From VGEM01 sp033764265 (lineage in GTDB: Bacteria; Pseudomonadota; Alphaproteobacteria; Rhodospirillales; Rhodospirillaceae), in contig JANRJB010000240.1 in the NCBI GenBank assembly GCA_033764265.1, positions 1-12,017 of the forward strand: 12,017 bases of DNA, in the 5' to 3' direction. Under the pieces are notes generated by a model, which made no database searches, was not told the origin of the DNA, and worked only from the letters and a program-made list of their open reading frames with translations. Below, piece by piece: positions 6,777 to 12,017 of the stretch (position 1 is its first letter; each line of letters opens with the position of its first letter). The translations under genes and the position numbers were made by a program.

Positions 6777-7934
6777 TCACGCGGATTTGGTGCCCATGAT
6801 GTTGGCGGTGCCGGCCTTGACCGACGCCGGGTTATCGGACACGACGAACCCGGCCTGGGCCAGCCGCGCCGGGTAGTCGGCCAGCACATAGTGTTCCTGC
6901 CATACTTCGTAGTTCCATCGGCGGATCCACCAGCCCTGAAACACGCCGAACGCCGAGGTCGGCGGCAGCGGCCGGCGCATGCGGCCTTCCATCGGGTAGA
7001 ACACGCCGCCCGGGCGCAGCACGCGCTGCGCCTCGGCGATGATCCTGGGGTCGGCGTCGTCGTGCACCTCGTGGAACAGCAGAAACGAGGTGACGATGTC
7101 GAAGTAGCCGTCGGGAAATCCGGTCTCCTCGGCCAGGCGCTGGGCGAAGTTGGCGCCGACGCCCAGCTTGTTGGCGCGCATATGGGCATAGCGCACCATC
7201 GGGCCGCCCACGTCGATGCCCCACACCTCGGCCTCGGGGAAGCGTTGCTTGAGCGCGACGGTCAATTGGCCGCAGCTGACGCCCAAATCGAGGATGCGGC
7301 GCACCTTGCCGTCGGCCGGCAGCGGCGTTTCGGCGGCCAGCGCGACATGCACGCCGTCCTGGTAATTGGCGCCGCCGAAGAAGTTGTTGGTGCCGTAGTG
7401 GTACATGTGCCCGGCGAAGGGGTCGCCGACGTAACCGCCCGGCTGCATGTGGATTTCCTCCCGCGTATAGGCGGGCAGGGCCATCTGCGGGTTCAGTTCC
7501 AGCGCGCCGGGGCCGGCCTTGTCCGCCGCTTCCATCTCGGAGAGATAAAAGTCGCCGTTGGCGTAGAACTCGTCGCGCAGCCAATGCCACATCAGCTGCT
7601 GATTGCGGATCCACAGTTGGCCGTGGGCCATGATGATCGGGTCGGCCTCCATCAAGCCGATGATTTGTTCGCGCGGCGCGGTGGCGCGCGGATCGAGGCC
7701 GTGCTCGCGCATCAGCGCAGTGGCGCGTTGGCGGGCGGCCTGCATCAGGTCGACGTTGACCCAGTTTCGGAACGAGGTCAGGAACGCATCGGCGCTTTCC
7801 AGGTCGAGGTCGGGCAGGCGCACCAGGCGTCCGTCGATGCCCCGGCCGTAGTCGGCGGCGGCCATCGCCCGGGCGGCGGCGATCATGGCGGACAGTCCGG
7901 CGGCGGAGCCGATCAGGCGGCGGCGTGTGATCAT
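6777..7934 (-). CDS. Tat-exported class I SAM-dependent methyltransferase-like protein (copy B)
   Basis: This 385-residue paralogue of the following gene has the same plan. A twin-arginine signal peptide, TRRRLIG (3-9), is followed by an alanine-rich core ending AMAA (about residue 26). The shared N-terminal region has LELNP (145-149), QPGGYVGDPFAG (164-175) and GTNNF (181-185). The methyltransferase domain has ILDLGVSCG (214-222), WGIDVGGPMV (238-247) with D241, FDIVTSFLLFHEV (278-290) and LRPGGVFYP (306-314). Motif I differs from copy A: the middle glycine of GxGxG is serine, a variation seen in other methyltransferases with DxGCSxG loops, so loss of SAM binding cannot be assumed. The frame reaches back to 7988, but the ATG at 7934 is chosen because GGAG lies 8 bases upstream and the Tat motif then sits at the N-terminus, as it must. 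This is the first gene of the likely two-gene operon and is divergent from the FAD oxidoreductase gene. Confidence 0.85.
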   Translation of the reverse strand: MITRRRLIGSAAGLSAMIAAARAMAAADYGRGIDGRLVRLPDLDLESADAFLTSFRNWVNVDLMQAARQRATALMREHGLDPRATAPREQIIGLMEADPIIMAHGQLWIRNQQLMWHWLRDEFYANGDFYLSEMEAADKAGPGALELNPQMALPAYTREEIHMQPGGYVGDPFAGHMYHYGTNNFFGGANYQDGVHVALAAETPLPADGKVRRILDLGVSCGQLTVALKQRFPEAEVWGIDVGGPMVRYAHMRANKLGVGANFAQRLAEETGFPDGYFDIVTSFLLFHEVHDDADPRIIAEAQRVLRPGGVFYPMEGRMRRPLPPTSAFGVFQGWWIRRWNYEVWQEHYVLADYPARLAQAGFVVSDNPASVKAGTANIMGTKSA

Positions 7935-7961
7935 GCGGGGTTCTCCGATGGGGTGGCAAAC

Positions 7962-7988
7962 CCTATACACAACCCTCCGTTCAGGCAA
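7962..7988 (-). promoter_or_regulatory. candidate promoter for the tandem methyltransferase operon
   Basis: On the minus strand, TTGCCT (7988-7983) and TATAGG (7967-7962) are separated by 15 bases and resemble -35 and -10 boxes, though the spacer is short. Transcription would start near 7955, leaving a leader of about 20 bases that includes the GGAG ribosome site of the first gene. This was found by eye only. Confidence 0.35.
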
Positions 7989-8021
7989 TTTCCGCAGGTC
8001 CGTTCACGCTCTTGAATGCGC

Positions 8022-8050
8022 TTTCCCGTTCCGGTCGCTCTGGCTAGGCT
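8022..8050 (+). promoter_or_regulatory. candidate promoter for the FAD oxidoreductase gene
   Basis: TTTCCC (8022-8027) and TAGGCT (8045-8050) lie 17 bases apart, 39 bases ahead of the ATG. The -35 match is poor (three of six). A GCTA-containing -10-like box at similar distance is also seen ahead of the gene at 9936. This would put two divergent promoters within the 155-bp gap. Confidence 0.3.
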
Positions 8051-8089
8051 GCGCAAACACCCAGCAACGCAAGGGATGAGGGGCCGACC

Positions 8090-9661
8090 ATGGCCGAAGC
8101 CGCAGTGGCAACATCGGGAATGGCCGAGGTTTTGGCCCGCATCGTCGGCGCGGGGCACGTGATCACCGACCCGGCCGAATGCCGGGTCTACTCCAACGAC
8201 ATCTTCTTCTGGGACGACGCCTTTGCCGCCGACGCGGTGGTGCAACCGGGCTCGACCGCCGAGGTGGCGGCCGTGGTCAAGGCCGCGGCCGACCTTGGCC
8301 TCGCGGTTTATACCCGCGGCGGCGGCATGTCGTACACCAAAGGCTACGTGCCGGCGGTGCCGGGCGCGGTGCTGATCGACCTGCGTCGCCTGAACCAGGT
8401 GTTCGAGATCAACCCGACCGACCGCTACGTCGTGGTCGGCGCCGGCTGCACCTGGGAAAAGGTCGCCGAGGCGCTCAAGCCGCACGGCTTGAAGCTGGTT
8501 TTCCTGGCGCCGTTCTCGGGCATTTATTCCACCGTCGGCGGCGCGCTATCGCAGAACGTGCCGGCCAGCATGAAAGGGATTCTCGGCCTTGAAGTGGTGC
8601 GCGCCGACGGCGCGGTGCTGCGCACCGGCGCCTGGGGCCGCAAACCCGGCCACGGCGGGGCCGCGCCGTTCTTCCGCGATTTCGGTCCTGACCTTACCGG
8701 TCTGTTCCTCGGCGACACCGGCGCCTTTGCTATCAAGACCGCCGCCGTGCTGCACCTGTACGCGCGCCCCGAGGGCCAGGCTCATGCCTCGTTCGCCTTC
8801 GAGACCTACGAGGACATGGCCGCGACCATGATCGACCTGGGCCGGCACGACTTCATCTACCGCCGCGTCGGCCTCGATCCGTTCAAGAGCCAGAACTCGG
8901 TCAAGGTCGGCTTCAAGGAAGCGCTGAAAACTTTGGGCAGCGTCACCACCTCGGGCCCTTCGCTGCTGTCGGGCGTCAAGGACACCGTGAAGATGGCCGC
9001 CCAAGGCACCACGAATTTCATGGACGGCGTGAAGTGGTCGCTGCACCTGTCGACCGAAGCGCTTGACACGGCCGGCGCCGAGGCCGGCATGGCGATCGTG
9101 CGCGGCGTTTGCGCACGGCGCGGCCGCGAGATCGCCAACGTGCTGCCGCGGGCGATGGAGGCGCGCGGTTTCTCGGTGCGCGGCTTCCTCGGCGCGCAGG
9201 GCCAACGCTGGGTGCCGACCAATTCGCTGTGGCCGTTGAGCCGCGCGGTCGAGGTCGCGACCGCCGTGCAGGGCTTCTTCGACGCGCGGCGCGCGCAGAT
9301 GCAGGCCCATGGCCTGTGGGAGAGCTACATGACCAACTGGGGGCAGGGCTATTTCCAGTGCGAGCCCAGCTTCTACTGGGTCGACGAGGTGAGCGAGCTG
9401 CACCTGCGCCATCTGCCGGCCGACGAGGCCGAGAAATTCCGCGCGCTCAAGCCCAACCCGGCGGCGCGCGCTTACGCCAAACAGCTGCGCACCGAACTGC
9501 GCGACTTCTTTTTCGATCTTGGCGCGGTGCACGTCCAGCTCGCCAAGTTCTACCGCTTCGAGGACGCGCTCGCACCCGAGACTTGGCGGCTGCTGCGCGA
9601 GACCAAGGATCTGCTCGATCCCGACCGGCGCCTGAACCCCGGCAATCTGGGATTGATCTGA
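8090..9661 (+). CDS. FAD-linked oxidoreductase, PCMH/vanillyl-alcohol oxidase superfamily
   Basis: This protein has 523 residues. The N-terminal PCMH-type FAD-binding domain spans about 43-225, with VVQPGSTAEVAAVVKAA (50-66), the FAD pyrophosphate loop YTRGGGMSYTKGY (74-86), STVGGALSQN (147-156) and GDTGAFAIKTAAVLHL (208-223). The C-terminal cap shows the FAD-linked oxidase ending, with HVQLAKFYRF (481-490) and LLDPDRRLNPGNLGL (508-522). Relatives oxidise 2-hydroxy acids or phenolic alcohols; length is near that of 4-cresol dehydrogenase-type enzymes, but I see nothing that fixes the substrate or shows a covalent flavin site. No signal peptide is seen, so it is probably cytosolic or loosely membrane-associated. 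The start is well supported by GAGGGG 6 bases before the ATG. It is transcribed away from the exported methyltransferase pair across a 155-bp gap; co-regulation is possible but not shown. The palindromic repeat at 9710 lies 48 bp past its stop. Confidence 0.88.
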   Translation: MAEAAVATSGMAEVLARIVGAGHVITDPAECRVYSNDIFFWDDAFAADAVVQPGSTAEVAAVVKAAADLGLAVYTRGGGMSYTKGYVPAVPGAVLIDLRRLNQVFEINPTDRYVVVGAGCTWEKVAEALKPHGLKLVFLAPFSGIYSTVGGALSQNVPASMKGILGLEVVRADGAVLRTGAWGRKPGHGGAAPFFRDFGPDLTGLFLGDTGAFAIKTAAVLHLYARPEGQAHASFAFETYEDMAATMIDLGRHDFIYRRVGLDPFKSQNSVKVGFKEALKTLGSVTTSGPSLLSGVKDTVKMAAQGTTNFMDGVKWSLHLSTEALDTAGAEAGMAIVRGVCARRGREIANVLPRAMEARGFSVRGFLGAQGQRWVPTNSLWPLSRAVEVATAVQGFFDARRAQMQAHGLWESYMTNWGQGYFQCEPSFYWVDEVSELHLRHLPADEAEKFRALKPNPAARAYAKQLRTELRDFFFDLGAVHVQLAKFYRFEDALAPETWRLLRETKDLLDPDRRLNPGNLGLI

Positions 9662-9709
9662 TCGATTAGACGGTCGCAATTGGGCTGATGTTGCGGTCCA
9701 AACTCATCA

Positions 9710-9807
9710 TGTCACCCTGGGATTCAATCCCAGGGTCCAGTGGTTTTCCTTCTCGGTCTCGAAAAGCCGAAAACCCCTGGGTCCTGGGGTCAAGCCCCAG
9801 GACGACA
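9710..9807. repeat. composite palindromic repeat: two inverted copies of a 31-bp palindrome
   Basis: The unit at 9710-9740 (TGTCACCCTGGGATT...) and the unit at 9777-9807 (...AGCCCCAGGACGACA) are inverted copies of one another with several differences. Each is itself palindromic: 9715-9735 is a perfect 10-bp stem around a single base, and 9782-9802 is an 8-bp stem around five bases. They flank a 36-bp spacer that itself holds partly inverted TTTTC.../...GAAAA segments. The layout matches bacterial interspersed mosaic elements built from REP-like palindromes, and TGTC-CCTGG...CCAGG-GACA elements are familiar from alphaproteobacterial intergenic regions. The element could also serve as a bidirectional stop or 3' stabiliser for the FAD oxidoreductase mRNA. 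Multicopy status cannot be seen in this window. Confidence 0.75.
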
Positions 9808-9861
9808 CCTCAGGTTCACAACGCCATATGCGATGGCCCTGGATGAACCGGGGTACGGTCG

Positions 9862-9889
9862 TTGCGCGGCACCGGCGATTTGCTAAGTT
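9862..9889 (+). promoter_or_regulatory. candidate promoter for the fibrillin-like gene and transporter
   Basis: TTGCGC (9862-9867) and TAAGTT (9884-9889) are 16 bases apart, which suits a housekeeping sigma factor. Transcription would start near 9896, about 40 bases before the ATG at 9936. The likely start falls between the palindromic repeat and the gene. Confidence 0.4.
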
Positions 9890-9935
9890 TCAAGCGCGAA
9901 CCTGCACACCACCATCATTGAGGGGGACGACTTCC

Positions 9936-10676
9936 ATGTCCGACCGCGACAGGCTGCGGGCTGAACTGGTGAGCATCATCGCGACCCACAAGGAAGGGTT
10001 TGCGTCGGGCACGCCGGAGTCCAAGCGCATCGACGAATTGATCGACGCGCTCGCGCCGCTCACCCCGTACCCCAACCCGATGGACCATGCACAGGTCTTT
10101 CGCGGCCATTGGAGTGGTGACTACTTCAACTTCGGCAAGCTGGTCGGCGGCTCGGGGTCGCGCGACCAGGGCGTCGGCGTCACCGTCTCGCTGAAGGAAT
10201 TCTCGATGGGGCGCCTGCCCGACATTCCGGCCACCTTCATGGCGTCGGGCCTGGAAATCGAACCCGAGTCCGGCGCCTATAACTTCGTGTCGCAGTTCGC
10301 CTTGGGCCACAACCGGGTGCCGTCCTATCACTTCGCGTTTGCGTTCTATCGCCGCAAGGAAGAGCAGCTCGACCGGTTTTTCGTCGACTTCGCCGGGTTC
10401 AGGGTTGCGCCGGTCGATCAAGCCATGCCGATGGCCGAGTTCGCCGACGCCATCGGCGTCGACGATCCGGCGCTGTTGTCGGCGGAGCTGAACCCCAGGG
10501 CGAAGCTGTGGTCGCGCGTCGTCTACATGGACGACGATCTGCGCATCCAATTGGGCCAGCTCGGCGGCCACTACATTCTGCTGAAGACCGACCGGCCGAT
10601 GTATTCGCTCGACTACTGGAAACCGGGCGCGCGCGTGACGCCGATGCTGGGACCACCGAAGTCCGCCGCGGCCTAG
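9936..10676 (+). CDS. PAP/fibrillin-like protein
   Basis: This 246-residue protein has no signal peptide. It carries the hallmarks of the plastid lipid-associated protein/fibrillin family (PF04755). The N-terminal helix LRAELVSIIATHKEGFASGT is followed by RIDELIDALAPLTPYPNP (31-48), the counterpart of the family's 'I..LI..LE..NP.P.P', then FRGHWSGDYFNF (55-66) for the 'L.G.W.L.YT' strand, and near the end VVYMDDDLRIQLGQLGGHYILLK (195-217), closely matching the family's 'YLD..LRI.RG..G..FVL'. The family is a lipocalin-like fold thought to bind lipids or other hydrophobic molecules, known mainly from plastids and cyanobacteria. The assignment was made by motif memory, so it is likely but not certain. 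The start at 9936 is chosen because GAGGGGG precedes it by about 10 bases; the frame is open back to 9828 without conserved sequence. The transporter gene begins 11 bp after its stop, so the two probably form an operon. Confidence 0.7.
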   Translation: MSDRDRLRAELVSIIATHKEGFASGTPESKRIDELIDALAPLTPYPNPMDHAQVFRGHWSGDYFNFGKLVGGSGSRDQGVGVTVSLKEFSMGRLPDIPATFMASGLEIEPESGAYNFVSQFALGHNRVPSYHFAFAFYRRKEEQLDRFFVDFAGFRVAPVDQAMPMAEFADAIGVDDPALLSAELNPRAKLWSRVVYMDDDLRIQLGQLGGHYILLKTDRPMYSLDYWKPGARVTPMLGPPKSAAA

Positions 10677-10687
10677 GCCTCGACGCC

Positions 10688-12017
10688 GTGCCGGCGTCCC
10701 GTGCGGCCCTGATCGGGTGGGCCAGCGGCACCATCGGGTCAAGCACCATGCTTGGCGCGATGAGCCTGCTCGTCATGTTCTATCTGACCGAGTATCTCGG
10801 CATTTCCCCGGCGCTCGCCGGGGCGCTCATTTTCGTCTCTCGCATCTGGGACATCGGCGCGAGCCTGGTGGTCGGCCAATGGAGCGACCGCATCGCCGGC
10901 CGTTGGGCCGGCCGGTGGGGACGCCGCGTTCCGTTCCTGGCCGTGGGCGGGCCGGTCGCGGCGCTGTCCTACATGCTTCTGTTCGCGGCGCCGGCCGACC
11001 TCGGCCAGGGCGCGCTCGCGGCCTACGTCCTCGCCGCGCTGATCCTTTACGCCACCGGCTACAGCCTGTTCGTGGTGCCGTATCTTGCCGTGCCGGCGGA
11101 AATCACGTCGGTTCCGCAACAGCGCACGACGATGATGGCGATGCGCGTCGTCGCCATGACTGTCGCCGGACTGAACGTCGCGGTGCTGGGCCCGGTGCTG
11201 ATCGGCGCCTTCGGCACAGGGCGCGCCGGATATGCGGGCATGGGCGCGGTGCAGGGCGGCATCATTCTCGCGGCGATGTGGATTTGCACGATCGTGGTCG
11301 CCCGTGCGCCGTCGGTGGCGAGCGCGGCGGCGTCGCCGGCGGGATCGCTCGCCCAGGTCGTGATGGTCTTGCGCAACCGGCCGTTCCTGATTTTCCTCGG
11401 CGTCAAGTTCTGCCAGTTGACGGCCGCGGCCAGCACCACCGTAGCCCTGCTGTATCTGGCGCGTTATGTCCTCGACCAGGACGAAAATTTTCTGATCCGG
11501 TTCGGCGCCTTTCAGACCATCGGCACACTGGCGTCGTTGCCGGCGTGGTCGTGGCTGGCGGCCCGCTACGGCAAGCGCCGGACCTACATGGGCGCGTGGT
11601 TCTTCTATGCGGCGGTTGTCATCTCATGGTTGGCGACCGCGCTGGGCGAACCGGGCTGGGTTACCGATGCCCGCATTCTGCTGATCGGCGTCGCCACCTC
11701 GGGCCTCTTGGTGATGGGGTTCTCGCTCTTGCCGGACACCATGGAACACAACACCCGGATCACGGGCGTGGGCCAGGAAGGAACCATGGCGGCGGTCTAC
11801 AGCATGGTCGAGAAGGGCACCGCCGCGGCCGGGCCGTTGATCGGCGGCGTGCTGTTGGAACTTTCGGGCTTCATCAGCGCCGAGGGCGGCGCGCTGCCGC
11901 CCGAGCAGCCGGCCTCGGCCATCGTCGCGATCTTCGCCCTGGTGGCCGTCATTCCCGCCGTGTTCAACGTCGCGGGGTCTTTGCTGCTGACGCGGTTCAC
12001 GTTGACGGACGCGCCGG
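10688..12017 (+). CDS. GPH-family (MFS_2) sugar/cation symporter-like transporter, 3' end beyond window
   Basis: The open frame runs to the window edge without a stop (443 complete codons). It is an MFS transporter of the glycoside-pentoside-hexuronide:cation symporter type. Diagnostic segments are FYLTEYLGIS.ALAGALIFVSRIWD (31-55), GQWSDR...GRWGRRVPF (63-83), YSLFVVPYLAVPAEIT (125-140) followed by RTTMMAMR (146-153), RNRPFLIF (229-236), and GFSLLPDTMEHNTRITG (344-360) with EGTMAAVYSMVEKG (364-377). About twelve hydrophobic helices are visible and the last is nearly complete, so only a short tail should be missing. Relatives move sugars or glycosides with H+ or Na+; some carry other substrates, so the substrate is open. 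The GTG at 10688 is preferred because it gives a complete first helix; ATG 10748 would cut into it. No clear Shine-Dalgarno precedes the GTG, and 11 bp from the upstream stop suggests translational coupling. Confidence 0.85.
   Translation, partial: MPASRAALIGWASGTIGSSTMLGAMSLLVMFYLTEYLGISPALAGALIFVSRIWDIGASLVVGQWSDRIAGRWAGRWGRRVPFLAVGGPVAALSYMLLFAAPADLGQGALAAYVLAALILYATGYSLFVVPYLAVPAEITSVPQQRTTMMAMRVVAMTVAGLNVAVLGPVLIGAFGTGRAGYAGMGAVQGGIILAAMWICTIVVARAPSVASAAASPAGSLAQVVMVLRNRPFLIFLGVKFCQLTAAASTTVALLYLARYVLDQDENFLIRFGAFQTIGTLASLPAWSWLAARYGKRRTYMGAWFFYAAVVISWLATALGEPGWVTDARILLIGVATSGLLVMGFSLLPDTMEHNTRITGVGQEGTMAAVYSMVEKGTAAAGPLIGGVLLELSGFISAEGGALPPEQPASAIVAIFALVAVIPAVFNVAGSLLLTRFTLTDAP

Noticed and set aside
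7935..7988. 18-residue N-terminal extension of methyltransferase copy B
   Set aside because: It would bury the Tat motif inside the protein; a good GGAG site supports the ATG at 7934.
5686..8015. Two long plus-strand open frames (5686-6876 and 6891-8015) opposite the methyltransferase pair
   Set aside because: They are mirror frames of the paralogous genes, so their similarity to each other only reflects the duplication on the other strand.
8546..9679. 377-codon minus-strand open frame opposite the FAD oxidoreductase
   Set aside because: It is an antisense shadow of a gene with strong FAD-binding motifs and a good Shine-Dalgarno.
9710..9807. CRISPR-like repeat-spacer unit
   Set aside because: There are only two units and they are in inverted, not direct, orientation, as in REP/BIME-type elements.
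9915..12000. Several minus-strand open frames (9915-10742, 10399-10776, 10739-11119, 11059-11439, 11605-11787, 11797-12000)
   Set aside because: All lie opposite the fibrillin-like and MFS genes, whose codon pattern and motifs are clear on the plus strand.

Overview
This window is high-GC DNA (about two thirds G+C by eye) from a chromosome, most likely of an alphaproteobacterium. The basis is the alphaproteobacterial-looking parE, the strong GC3 codon bias that opens long false frames opposite every real gene, the Tat-exported proteins, and short palindromic intergenic repeats of the kind common in that class. Genus cannot be told from the sequence alone. There is no rRNA, tRNA, IS element, CRISPR array or phage gene.

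Layout. (1) 1-131: a GC hairpin and a dispersed-type inverted repeat abut a formylglycine-generating-enzyme-like (SUMF1-fold) secreted protein (132-1052, +), followed 21 bp later by a class I methyltransferase with a methyltransferase regulatory domain (1074-2588, +). (2) Convergent to these, on the minus strand, lie a small secreted cysteine-containing protein (2592-2978) and parE, topoisomerase IV subunit B (3077-5074). (3) Divergent from parE is a YciA-type acyl-CoA thioesterase (5176-5571, +). (4) Two tandem paralogous methyltransferases, each with a twin-arginine signal peptide, are read on the minus strand as one likely operon (7934 to 6777, then 6750 to 5575). (5) Divergent from that operon is a large PCMH-type FAD-linked oxidoreductase (8090-9661, +). 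(6) After a 98-bp composite palindromic repeat comes a probable two-gene operon: a PAP/fibrillin-like protein (9936-10676, +) and, 11 bp later, a GPH-family MFS cation symporter (10688 to the window end, +, open at the edge).

How the genes work together. parE and the thioesterase are ordinary housekeeping or lipid-metabolism genes. The remaining blocks look like accessory metabolism. The most unusual parts are the pair of exported SAM-methyltransferase-like proteins facing an FAD oxidase across a shared 155-bp promoter region, and a fibrillin-like protein (a family known mainly from plastids and cyanobacteria) coupled to a GPH transporter. No known defence system or biosynthetic cluster is recognisable. 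Functional links within the accessory blocks are inferred only from gene arrangement.
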